Shown: positions 43,988 to 51,613 of the stretch, one piece after another
Layout: every line of letters starts with the position of its first letter
Numbering within the stretch: position 1 is the first letter of the stretch
NCBI GenBank assembly: GCA_027483645.1
Contig: JAIXUD010000021.1
Location: 248,001-312,000 of the forward strand
Direction: 5' to 3'
DNA: 64,000 nt
Origin: Sphingobacteriales bacterium
GTDB lineage: Bacteria; Bacteroidota; Bacteroidia; Chitinophagales; CAIOSU01
Position numbers and translations under genes: made by a program
Notes under the pieces: generated by a model
Seen by the model: only the letters and a program-made list of their open reading frames with translations
Databases searched by the model: none
Told to the model about the DNA's origin: nothing

Positions 43988-45457
43988 ATGAACACTAAAA
44001 ACCTACTGATTGTATTTACTGCCTCCATACTTAGTGCCGTAGCAGCTATTGGTGGCTATAAGGTATTTGAAGGCGAAAAAGTTGCACAAACCATTACCTA
44101 CGAGGCGCAGCAGCCTGTACGCTACACCAACTTTTATGACCAAACCGGCACTGCACCCGTGCCCACTGGGCTCGATTTTACAGTAGCTGCCCGAAACAGC
44201 ACTCCTGGGGTGGTGCACGTTACCACTACATCAACCGCACAACCCAATAGTGGTTTCCATTCATTTCCATTTGATTTTTTTGAAGGCGGTGGTAGGCAAT
44301 ACCAGCAACAGCCTCAGATGGCTTCAGGCTCGGGGGTGATCATCTCTCCCGACGGATATGTGGTAACCAACAACCACGTGATAGCTGGTGCCAACCAGGT
44401 AGAGGTAGTGCTGAACGACAAACGCAAATATATAGCCCAAGTGGTGGGTAGCGACCCATCAACGGATATTGCGCTATTGAAAATTGATGCCAAAAACCTT
44501 TCTTATATCCCCTTTGCCAACTCCGACTCAGTATTAGTGGGCCAATGGGTGTTGGCGGTGGGGAACCCGTTTAACCTCGAATCGACCGTAACGGCTGGTA
44601 TAGTGAGTGCCAAGGGCAGGGCTATTAATATATTGGAAGATAATGCTGCCATTGAATCATTCATTCAAACCGATGCAGCCGTTAACCCTGGCAACAGCGG
44701 CGGTGCGCTGGTAGACCTTAACGGGCAATTGATTGGCGTCAATACGGCCATCGCCTCCCCTACCGGCACTTTCGCGGGCTATTCGTTTGCGGTACCCGCG
44801 AACTTGGTACGTAAAGTAGTGGGCGACTTGAAGGAGTATGGCTTGGTGCAGCGTGGCTTCTTAGGTGTAACCATCCGCAACGTGGATATTGAGCAAATGG
44901 AAAAACTAAACTTGCCCGATGCAAGCGGTGTATATATCAACGATATACTGGATGGTAGTGCCGCTGATGATGCCGGATTGGAACCAGGCGACGTAATTAA
45001 GTCTATTAACGGCAATGCCATTATTACCACTGCGCACCTACAAGAAACCGTAGCGCAATATAGCCCTGGCGATAAATTGAAGATGGAGTATATCCGTAAC
45101 GGCAAGTCTGGAACCATTACGGTGGTATTGAAAAACAAAAACCTCGGCCTAGACTTTTTGAGCAAGGAAAACGTAGAGATTGATGACCTGCTGGGTGTGA
45201 AATTCAAAGAGCTTACCGATACCGAAAAACGCCAACTAAATATTAAAGCGGGTGTAATGGTACAGGAAATTGGCAATGGTGCCATTAGGAAGTACACCGA
45301 TATGCGCGATGGCTTTGTGATAACGCATATTGATAGGCAGCCGGTTACCTCCCAAAAACGGTTGGTAGAGATATTGAAAGAGAAGAAAGGTGGCGTAATG
45401 GTTGAAGGCGTATATCCTGATTTTCCCGGTACGTTTTACTATGCCTTTGGAATGTAA
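43988..45457 (+). CDS. degP: Periplasmic HtrA/DegP-type serine protease
   Basis: 489 residues: an N-terminal signal or anchor helix, a trypsin-like domain with His (VVTNNHVIAGA), Asp (PSTDIALLK) and Ser (NPGNSGGALVD), then PDZ1 (GFLGVTIRNVD, GSAADDAGLEPGDVIKSING) and a second, shorter PDZ (VKFKELTDTEKRQL, GFVITHIDRQPV). It degrades or refolds misfolded envelope proteins. Single gene with a clear terminator. It is distinct from the FHA-proteases, which lack PDZ domains. Confidence 0.94.
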   Translation: MNTKNLLIVFTASILSAVAAIGGYKVFEGEKVAQTITYEAQQPVRYTNFYDQTGTAPVPTGLDFTVAARNSTPGVVHVTTTSTAQPNSGFHSFPFDFFEGGGRQYQQQPQMASGSGVIISPDGYVVTNNHVIAGANQVEVVLNDKRKYIAQVVGSDPSTDIALLKIDAKNLSYIPFANSDSVLVGQWVLAVGNPFNLESTVTAGIVSAKGRAINILEDNAAIESFIQTDAAVNPGNSGGALVDLNGQLIGVNTAIASPTGTFAGYSFAVPANLVRKVVGDLKEYGLVQRGFLGVTIRNVDIEQMEKLNLPDASGVYINDILDGSAADDAGLEPGDVIKSINGNAIITTAHLQETVAQYSPGDKLKMEYIRNGKSGTITVVLKNKNLGLDFLSKENVEIDDLLGVKFKELTDTEKRQLNIKAGVMVQEIGNGAIRKYTDMRDGFVITHIDRQPVTSQKRLVEILKEKKGGVMVEGVYPDFPGTFYYAFGM

Positions 45458-45538
45458 AAAAATATTGCGCCCATTGGGACTTAAAACCCTGACAGTGGCG
45501 TTATCTATATAGTTGGTTAGTTAGTTGTGTGTTTGCGT

Positions 45539-45578
45539 AGCGGCCTTGGACCCCCTCCTTGGCCGCTATGTGTTTTTT
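45539..45578 (+). terminator. Terminator of degP
   Basis: Arms AGCGGCC (45539-45545) and GGCCGCT (45561-45567) around a 15-base loop, followed by GTTTTTT on the plus strand. Confidence 0.7.
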
Positions 45579-45588
45579 GGGGGTTAGG

Positions 45589-46047
45589 TCAATTTGTATC
45601 ACTGATATAGTCGTCCTGATACTCACCTCCAAAATCAAACCATATGCGAGCTACAGATTTGTTAGATTTCACACCGCCTAACCCATGCCAATAGAACCGT
45701 CCAATTTCTTGTATGGATGATTTATCACCTGCTAATGCGCCTCGTAAATACCATTTAAAAGCTTTTGCTTCATTCTTCTTTATTACTTCTCCGTCCTCAT
45801 AGCATGTGGCTAACCGATAACAGGCCTCACGATGATTTTCTTTAGCTGCAATTCTCAATAGTTTTACTGCTTTGCGACGATTCATCTTTAAGTACTTTCC
45901 AAACCAGTACCAGGAAGAAATTGCAACAATTGCATCTGCATTCCCCAATTTCATCGCTTTTTCCAGCAAGTCATAAGTACTTTTTAACTCTTCAGGACTT
46001 TTATATGCTAGAGCAAGTGCTTTTTTATAAATCTTTTCGCCTTTCAT
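45589..46047 (-). CDS. SEL1-like (TPR) repeat protein
   Basis: 152 residues without a signal peptide, built of about three SEL1 repeats: AMKLGNADAIVAISSWYWFG, AAKENHREACYRLATCYEDG and ALAGDKSSIQEIGRFYWHGL, with the usual A-x-x-L-G and Y-x-x-G spacing. Such repeats mediate protein contacts; no partner is evident. It lies 38 bases downstream of the DEAD helicase on the same strand and may be co-transcribed with it. Confidence 0.8.
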   Translation of the reverse strand: MKGEKIYKKALALAYKSPEELKSTYDLLEKAMKLGNADAIVAISSWYWFGKYLKMNRRKAVKLLRIAAKENHREACYRLATCYEDGEVIKKNEAKAFKWYLRGALAGDKSSIQEIGRFYWHGLGGVKSNKSVARIWFDFGGEYQDDYISDTN

Positions 46048-46085
46048 AACTGAAAAAATGTACTACCTCGTTAGGCACGTTAATA

Positions 46086-47540
46086 CTAACTGGCCTGACC
46101 GCCACTAGGCGTATCGCCACTCGGTTGAGAAGGTGGCAATGGCCTACCTACACCGCCGCCGCCATCGCGGCGAGGGCCGCCTTCTTTGCGTGGGCCACGG
46201 TCACGATTTCCACCGCCACCGCTAGGCCTGTCACCTCTTGGCGCACCGCCAGACCTGCCGCCACCCGAAGATTGACCACCACTGCCACCTTGGGAGCGTT
46301 GACCGCCACCACCGCCACCAGAACGACCTTTGCCACCGCCGCCGCCACCTGGGCGACTGCCGGGTTTCCCGAATTTCTTCTTAGGGTCGTAAACCGGGCC
46401 TTCGCCTAGCGCTTCAGGTAATGGTTCTTTAGGTATAACGCGCTCAATCAATCGCTCAATATCACCAAAGCGGCTCATATCAAATTCATTGATGAGCGTA
46501 ATAGCCACGCCAGTGGTTGATGCACGAGCAGTACGGCCTACACGGTGAACATAGTCCTCCGCATCGCCAGGCACATCGTAATTGATTACGAGGTTAATGT
46601 CTTTAATATCGATACCGCGCGAGAGCACATCGGTAGCAACCAATATCTGCAGTTTGCGGTTACGGAAGGCCAACAGCACTTCCTCACGCTCATTCTGCTC
46701 CAAATCGGAGCTGATGGCGCGCGACTTCAATCCAGCTTTCTGTAACTCGCGGTTAATTTCCCTTACGGTGTTTTTGCGCGAGCAGAAAACAATAATGCTA
46801 GGCAAATCCTTGTCCTTAAGGATGTGCTTGATTACAGGTAGTTTCTGGGTATCGTAAACCAAGTAAGCGCTCTGTAACACCCCTTCGGCGGGTTTGCTCA
46901 GGGCAAGGTTTACTTGCACGGGTTCGTTCAAAATCTTATTAGCCATTTCCCTAATCTTCGGCGGCATGGTTGCCGAGAACATCAGGTTTTGGCGCTTGGC
47001 GGGCAGCTTGGTAATTATGGACATCAAGTCATCGTAAAAGCCCATATCCAACATACGGTCAGCCTCGTCCAATATCAAAAACTCCACAGTATCCATCTTC
47101 ACATAACCCATGGCCAAGTGCGCTATCAAGCGGCCCGGTGTGGCTATAATCAAATCCGCTCCTTGCTCTAGGGCTTTGCGCTGTTGGTCCCAGCCCATGC
47201 TGTCGCCGCCACCGTAAATGGCCAATGAGCTTAATCCAACGAAATAAGAAAAGCCTTCCATTTGTTGGTCAATCTGCGTAGCCAGCTCGCGGGTAGGCAC
47301 AATTACCATGGCGCGGATGCCCTTTTCTTTGGATGGATTCTTTACCAAATAATCTATTACTGGCAGCAGAAACGCGGCTGTTTTACCGGTACCGGTTTGC
47401 GCGCAGCCTATTAGGTCTTTGCCTGCTATAATTTGTGGTATGGCAAGCTCTTGTATTGGGGTTGCCTTGCTAAAGCCCATTGCGTCCAGGCTCTCCATTA
47501 GGCTCTCGTGAAATCCGAGATCTTTAAACTCTATGGGCAT
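46086..47540 (-). CDS. DEAD-box RNA helicase with RGG-like tail
   Basis: 484 residues. Q motif GFSKATPIQELAIPQ, motif I AQTGTGKTAA, Ia PTRELATQI, II DEAD in LILDEADRMLD, III FSATMP, then VATDVLSRGIDI and HRVGRTAR. The C-terminal 90 residues are Gly/Ser/Arg-rich, typical of RhlE-like helicases that bind RNA during ribosome assembly or cold adaptation. All catalytic motifs are intact. A long intergenic region lies upstream. Confidence 0.94.
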   Translation of the reverse strand: MPIEFKDLGFHESLMESLDAMGFSKATPIQELAIPQIIAGKDLIGCAQTGTGKTAAFLLPVIDYLVKNPSKEKGIRAMVIVPTRELATQIDQQMEGFSYFVGLSSLAIYGGGDSMGWDQQRKALEQGADLIIATPGRLIAHLAMGYVKMDTVEFLILDEADRMLDMGFYDDLMSIITKLPAKRQNLMFSATMPPKIREMANKILNEPVQVNLALSKPAEGVLQSAYLVYDTQKLPVIKHILKDKDLPSIIVFCSRKNTVREINRELQKAGLKSRAISSDLEQNEREEVLLAFRNRKLQILVATDVLSRGIDIKDINLVINYDVPGDAEDYVHRVGRTARASTTGVAITLINEFDMSRFGDIERLIERVIPKEPLPEALGEGPVYDPKKKFGKPGSRPGGGGGGKGRSGGGGGGQRSQGGSGGQSSGGGRSGGAPRGDRPSGGGGNRDRGPRKEGGPRRDGGGGVGRPLPPSQPSGDTPSGGQAS

Positions 47541-47791
47541 GTATTACTTATTGGTAGGTTAACTTCGGTAAATATACAGTTAAGTGCGGGGATAATTTAA
47601 TGGTTGCGCGGATTCGGTTGCGAGTTGTTACTTAATCTGTTGTAGTAACCCCTTAAGTAGTATACCTGATTTTGTATTGATTTATATACAATCGACTAAC
47701 CACCACCAAAATCGTCCATACTATCCTACACACTTATTAACCCAAACGACACACATACTAAAAGGCACTAACCGGTAAAATGGTAAAGCGG
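47541..47791. other. Leader region upstream of the DEAD helicase
   Basis: About 250 bp between the helicase start (minus) and the candidate sRNA promoter (plus). AT-rich with no ORF of note. It probably carries the helicase promoter and a leader; I could not identify a perfect TAnnTTTG box for it. Confidence 0.3.
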
Positions 47792-47799
47792 TAGTTTTG
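47792..47799 (+). promoter_or_regulatory. -7 box of a candidate sRNA
   Basis: TAGTTTTG, a perfect TAnnTTTG match, on the plus strand where no protein gene follows; the next plus-strand signal is the strong terminator at 47887-47929. No TTG at -33. Confidence 0.4.
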
Positions 47800-47805
47800 A
47801 CATTA

Positions 47806-47929
47806 ATAAAGGGCGTAACACCAAATAGTACGATACAAGGGGCAAAAGTTGCGGCTACTTTAAAGCCGCCGTACTGCCGGGCATTACAGGCACTACTCTC
47901 ACGCTGCGAGTAGTGCCTGTTTTTATTTT
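47806..47929 (+). ncRNA. Candidate structured small RNA ending in a strong terminator
   Basis: No ORF is present, but the stretch has a start-like box (47792-47799), an internal hairpin GCGGCT...AGCCGC (47851-47869), and ends in a perfect 12-bp stem CAGGCACTACTC/GAGTAGTGCCTG followed by TTTTTATTTT. The next gene on the plus strand is more than 6 kb away, so the terminator has no protein gene to serve. The approximate transcript is 120-130 nt. No match to 6S, SRP, tmRNA or RNase P RNA is recognised by eye. The 5' end is a guess. Confidence 0.5.
47887..47929 (+). terminator. Strong rho-independent terminator of the candidate sRNA
   Basis: A 12-bp perfect stem (47887-47898 with 47908-47919) with a 9-base loop and a T-rich tail (47920-47929). 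The T-run is only on the plus strand, which fixes the direction. Confidence 0.8.
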
Positions 47930-47988
47930 GGGCTATATGATCTTTTAGATAAAGATGCCAATTACAGACTTGACGTTGTAAGAAGATT

Positions 47989-48088
47989 CAACCACTAAGA
48001 ACGCGAAGAAAAAAGGCACTAAGTACTCAAAGTACATAATATTGGCTTAGTGTTCTTTGTGCTTTCCTTTGGGTACTTCGTGGTTAAA
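47989..48088. repeat. Imperfect palindrome of CCACGAAG / CTTAGTG type
   Basis: AACCACTAAGAACGCGAAGA and later GGGTACTTCGTGGTT form an imperfect inverted repeat; the interior repeats GGCACTAAGTAC, CTTAGTGTTC and CTTTGTGC. Repeats of this word type are common intergenic sequences in Bacteroidetes, from general experience. Confidence 0.5.
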
Positions 48089-48131
48089 AAAGCCTCCCCA
48101 TCAAATAGCAAAGGGTAAAGCCAAAAAGAGT

Positions 48132-49166
48132 TTAGATTTTCCGTTTTAGATCAATCGCTGCGTCAATTTCGCTTTCGCCTAGTAACACCTTCACCAATTG
48201 CTCGGCAAAAAATGGGCTCAACGAATACCCCTTGGTACCTAAACCATTAAACAAAACCAATTGCGGGTACTCAGCATGCTGGCCGATTAATGGCCGCCTA
48301 TCTTTTACGGCGGGGCGCACGGCTGCTTGGTGGTCAACAATTTCATAAGGTAGATTAAGGGCTTTTTGGAGTTTGCGTTCCAGTTCTTCCAGCTTGTGGG
48401 GGGAGGGCTTATCGTCAGTAAACACCCACTCATTGGTGCTGCCAATATAATATAGGTCATCGCCCAAAGGCACTAGAAACACGCCCTTTAAGAATACCTC
48501 ATCGGGCAATAGCCCTTTTATGCGCACTATCAGTGCTTCGCCCTTAGCGGCATTAAAAGGTAAATCTTTAAACCATGGGTTGTTGCGCACGCCCCAACCT
48601 TCGCAAAAAATGATTTTTTCAGCAGTAATGTTTTGGTATTGAATACCTTCGGGCAGAATCTCCAGCTGGCTGTGGTCAAAGGTTTCTTCTATAAATCTGC
48701 CTTCCTTTTTTAAAAAATCACGCCAGCCGTCCATCAGCTTGATGCCGTATATCTTCAGCGCAGGGTAAATGGTGAAGCCTCCCATAGTATCGTTAATGGC
48801 AGGTTCATTTACCTGTAAAGCTTGTATGTATTGCTTAAACCAATCCTGTGTTTCGGCTTGCTCCTCAAACTTTACCTTATCTTCTGGATTGCTGTGATAG
48901 CGGTTTACTCGGGTTTGTAGTACTAGCTCCGCTCCTATTAGCTTTCCTATTTCCTGATAAGTCTTTAGGGCGAACGGGTGCAACTCATCCACCCGCCAAG
49001 TTTTGGCGAGCTTTTTACCCGTAACAGGATTAACGATACCACCCGCTACTCGTGAGGCATTGCTGGGCAAAGCAGGGTCCATTAACATAAAGTCTAATCC
49101 TGCCCTATGCAGGAAATAGCTCATCATGGTGCCGCCAATGCCTTGGCCAATAATTAGGTATTTGGT
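48132..49166 (-). CDS. DAO-type FAD-dependent oxidoreductase lacking a normal start codon
   Basis: Glycine/D-amino-acid oxidase family (DAO). The first ATG, at 49127, begins MMSYFLHRAG, but coding character continues upstream in frame to 49166, giving TKYLIIGQGIGGT directly before it; this is the GxGxxG FAD-binding strand, which the enzyme needs. No ATG, GTG or TTG exists in the open frame up to the TAA at 49194-49196. Before the Thr codon the DNA becomes a TCAACCAATCAACC word repeat. Further motifs: SNASRVAGGIVNPVTGKKLA and a C-terminal LVLFNGLGTKGYSLSPFFAE. The start codon seems overwritten by the repeat; use of an ATT/ATC start, or loss of function, are both possible. Confidence 0.8.
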   Translation of the reverse strand, partial: TKYLIIGQGIGGTMMSYFLHRAGLDFMLMDPALPSNASRVAGGIVNPVTGKKLAKTWRVDELHPFALKTYQEIGKLIGAELVLQTRVNRYHSNPEDKVKFEEQAETQDWFKQYIQALQVNEPAINDTMGGFTIYPALKIYGIKLMDGWRDFLKKEGRFIEETFDHSQLEILPEGIQYQNITAEKIIFCEGWGVRNNPWFKDLPFNAAKGEALIVRIKGLLPDEVFLKGVFLVPLGDDLYYIGSTNEWVFTDDKPSPHKLEELERKLQKALNLPYEIVDHQAAVRPAVKDRRPLIGQHAEYPQLVLFNGLGTKGYSLSPFFAEQLVKVLLGESEIDAAIDLKRKI

Positions 49167-49209
49167 TGATTGGTTGATGGGTTGATTGGTTGATTAGTTA
49201 ATTAATTCA
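49160..49209. repeat. GGTTGATTGGTTGATGGG word repeat abutting the DAO gene 5' end
   Basis: At least four GGTTGAT(T/G) units followed by TAGTTAATTAATTCATGG. It meets the DAO coding sequence where the family start codon would stand. Confidence 0.6.
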
Positions 49210-49223
49210 TGGAAACACACAAA

Positions 49224-49435
49224 TGCGCGTCATTGCGAGGAACGGAACGAAGCTTTTCGCGAAGTGAGTGACGAAGCAATCCCTACCCCCGAAGAATAAT
49301 GGTCACAAAGCGCTGGAGTAAAAGACATATTATGTATGGATGCCTAGGTTAAGGAAATTCATCTCTTTAAGCATGGGATTGCCGCGTCGCTTCATTGCGC
49401 GAAAGGCGCAAAGTCGCTCCTCGCAATGACGCTCG
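49224..49435. repeat. Palindromic repeat bounded by GCGTCATTGCGAGG, copy 2
   Basis: The left end GCGTCATTGCGAGG (49227-49240) and right end CCTCGCAATGACGC (49419-49432) form a perfect inverted repeat. Inside, GACGAAGCAATCCC (near 49272) pairs with GGGATTGCCGCGTC (near 49376). A shorter relative of the element at 36043-36453, it fills the gap between the DAO and purE genes. Confidence 0.65.
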
Positions 49436-49457
49436 TTTTGTTGTGGTAAATTAAACA

Positions 49458-49967
49458 TCACAACCCACTCGGATACTTGCCCTTCACGTCTTCTACCTGC
49501 TTCAGCACCTTGTTCTTCAATTCAATCTTAAACAAACCCAGCTTCGCCGCCACAGCATTATCAAAAGTGCTTACAATACTCGCCGCCAAAATGCCCGCAT
49601 TTCTGCCCCCATTGAGGGCTACCGTTGCCACGGGGATGCCCGCTGGCATTTGTAAAATTGACAGGATGGAATCCCAGCCATCAATGCTGTTGCTCGATTT
49701 TACGGGTACGCCCACCACTGGCAAAGTGGTAAGCGAAGCAACCATACCGGGCAAGTGCGCAGCACCACCGGCACCAGCCACTATTACTTTTATACCACGG
49801 TCGCGGGCACCTTGGGCATACTCAATCATACGCTCGGGGGTGCGGTGTGCGCTGATGATAGTGAGCTCAAACGCTACACCCAGTTCAGTCAATACTTCTG
49901 CAGCTTCCTGCATTATATGCAGGTCGCTCTGGCTACCCATGATGATACCTACTACTGGCTGGCTCAT
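49458..49967 (-). CDS. purE: N5-carboxyaminoimidazole ribonucleotide mutase
   Basis: The 169-residue class I PurE moves the carboxyl group of N5-CAIR to C4 in purine synthesis. [47 protein letters not shown] and [16 protein letters not shown] mark the CAIR-binding site. The ATG overlaps the purK stop in an ATGA arrangement, so the genes are translationally coupled. Confidence 0.95.
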   Translation of the reverse strand: MSQPVVGIIMGSQSDLHIMQEAAEVLTELGVAFELTIISAHRTPERMIEYAQGARDRGIKVIVAGAGGAAHLPGMVASLTTLPVVGVPVKSSNSIDGWDSILSILQMPAGIPVATVALNGGRNAGILAASIVSTFDNAVAAKLGLFKIELKNKVLKQVEDVKGKYPSGL

Positions 49968-51103
49968 TTGCTTATTACTTTTAGGGTTTCCTTTACTTGC
50001 TTGGCGCGTTTGCGGGCGGTCTGCAAATCAGGGTCGGTTATGGTTACATGCCCCATCTTGCGGAAGGGCTTGGTGGTTTGCTTGCCGTATAAGTGTATGC
50101 TTACGCCATCTAGCGCCAGTACCTCTTCCAATCCTTTATATTCTGCTGGACCGCTGTGGCCATCCTCACCTAATAGGTTTACCATTACAGCTGGTTGCTT
50201 TACATAGGTATTGCCCAGTGGCATACCCAGTACAGCGCGCAAGTGCTGCTCAAATTGGCTGGTTACGTTGCCCTCAATGGTGTGGTGGCCGCTGTTATGT
50301 ACGCGTGGTGCCACTTCGTTTACCAGTATGTCGCCCTCTTTGGTAAGGAACATCTCTACCGCCAAGGTGCCTACAATGCCTAGCGCTTCGGCTATTTTTT
50401 TAGCGATATCAGCCGCTTTTTTGGCCACCTCCCAATTGATGCTGGCCGGGCAGAACAAGAATTCTACCAAGTTTTTCTCCGGATGAAAATCCATTTCCAC
50501 CACTGGGAAGGTGCGCATTTCGCCACTGATATTGCGGTGTACTATTACGGCTAGTTCTTTATCGAAAGGAATCAGCTCCTCCACAATCGAAGGCTTATCG
50601 AACGCATTGCCGATGTCTTCCCTACTATTCAGTTTCATAACCCCACGGCCATCATAGCCTTCGCGGCGAAGCTTTAGTATACAGGGGAATTTCGTCCACC
50701 GCTCGCTTATCTCACTCGGGTGCTCCACCAAAGTGAATGGTGCGGTAGGGATGTTGTGCTCGGCATAAAACTGCTTCTGCAACCCTTTATCTTGTATCAG
50801 CTCAATAATATGCGGCTGCGGGTATACAGGTATGCCTTCCAATTCTAACTGCTTAAGAGCATCGCAGTTTACATTCTCAATCTCAATCGTAATTACATCA
50901 CATCCCTTGCCGAAATGGTAGACGGCATCGTAGTTGGTGAGCTTGCCATTGGCAAACTCGTCGGCGATGTTTTTACATGGGGCATGAGCATCAGGGTCGA
51001 GCACGCGGTGGTGCAGGTTGAAGTTGATGCCACTCTGTATAAGCATGCGGCCCAACTGGCCACCGCCCAATATCCCCAGCTTTAAACCATTACGATATAG
51101 CAT
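49964..51103 (-). CDS. purK: N5-carboxyaminoimidazole ribonucleotide synthase
   Basis: 379-residue ATP-grasp enzyme producing N5-CAIR from AIR, ATP and bicarbonate. [17 protein letters not shown] opens the preATP-grasp domain; [32 protein letters not shown] and [19 protein letters not shown] belong to the ATP-grasp core. The ATG at 51103 gives [10 protein letters not shown], the normal N-terminus; the longer frame is not supported. Operon purK-purE. Confidence 0.94.
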   Translation of the reverse strand: MLYRNGLKLGILGGGQLGRMLIQSGINFNLHHRVLDPDAHAPCKNIADEFANGKLTNYDAVYHFGKGCDVITIEIENVNCDALKQLELEGIPVYPQPHIIELIQDKGLQKQFYAEHNIPTAPFTLVEHPSEISERWTKFPCILKLRREGYDGRGVMKLNSREDIGNAFDKPSIVEELIPFDKELAVIVHRNISGEMRTFPVVEMDFHPEKNLVEFLFCPASINWEVAKKAADIAKKIAEALGIVGTLAVEMFLTKEGDILVNEVAPRVHNSGHHTIEGNVTSQFEQHLRAVLGMPLGNTYVKQPAVMVNLLGEDGHSGPAEYKGLEEVLALDGVSIHLYGKQTTKPFRKMGHVTITDPDLQTARKRAKQVKETLKVISK

Positions 51104-51121
51104 AGGGCAAAGGTAGTAAAT

Positions 51122-51260
51122 TAGACGATGGACCATGGACGATGGACCATGGTTGCTTCAAAAAAGGTTAATTAGTTGATCGGTTTTTGGACAACGGACT
51201 ACAGACGACGGCAAAAAGGAACGACGAATAAAAATTGTGGTCTGTTGTCTGTCGTCTGTG
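51122..51260. repeat. GGACCATGGACGATGG and ACAGACGACGG word repeats
   Basis: GACGATGGACCATGGACGATG near 51124, then GGTTGATCGG-like words, and an inverted pair GGACTACAGACGACGG (51194) against GTCTGTCGTCTGTGATCT (51244). The whole gap upstream of purK is made of these words, extending into the 3' side of the next gene. Confidence 0.5.
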
Positions 51261-51262
51261 AT

Positions 51263-51610
51263 CTATTTCGCCAACAAGCCCCTCAAATTCCTTCCCCCAG
51301 CAGCAGCAAGCGCGCCCACCAAACCCGCAATGCCGGCAGATACTACCACCAGCAACAAAGGCTCGGGTATAAAGAACATAGGGCCGATTTTATTCGCCAG
51401 AAGCGATTCGTTGCCGATGTTAAGCCACATGGCATAAGCAAACCACACACCGCCTGCACCCAACAGACCCGCGCCGAAAGCAGCCCAACCGGTAAGATTG
51501 CTCAAATAACCGATGATAAACGCTACGAAGGCCAAGCTCCACCACGGTAGGAAAAACTGCACCACGATGCTAACCAACGCTATTGCTAATGTAATGATTA
51601 AGAACCTCAT
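51263..51610 (-). CDS. Small hydrophobic membrane protein, unknown function
   Basis: 115 residues with three or four TM helices (FLIITLAIALVSIVVQFFLP, WSLAFVAFIIGYLSNLTGWA, AAFGAGLLGAGGVWFAYAMW, PEPLLLVVVSAGIAGLVGAL) and a short basic C-terminus (GGRNLRGLLAK). No family name is assigned with confidence; similar small proteins are frequent in Bacteroidota. It lies three bases after the penicillin acylase gene and is probably co-transcribed. Confidence 0.7.
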   Translation of the reverse strand: MRFLIITLAIALVSIVVQFFLPWWSLAFVAFIIGYLSNLTGWAAFGAGLLGAGGVWFAYAMWLNIGNESLLANKIGPMFFIPEPLLLVVVSAGIAGLVGALAAAGGRNLRGLLAK

Positions 51611-51613
51611 AGC

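Noticed and set aside
45008-45080. Third PDZ domain in degP
   Set aside because: Only two PDZ-like segments can be delimited; the remainder is linker.
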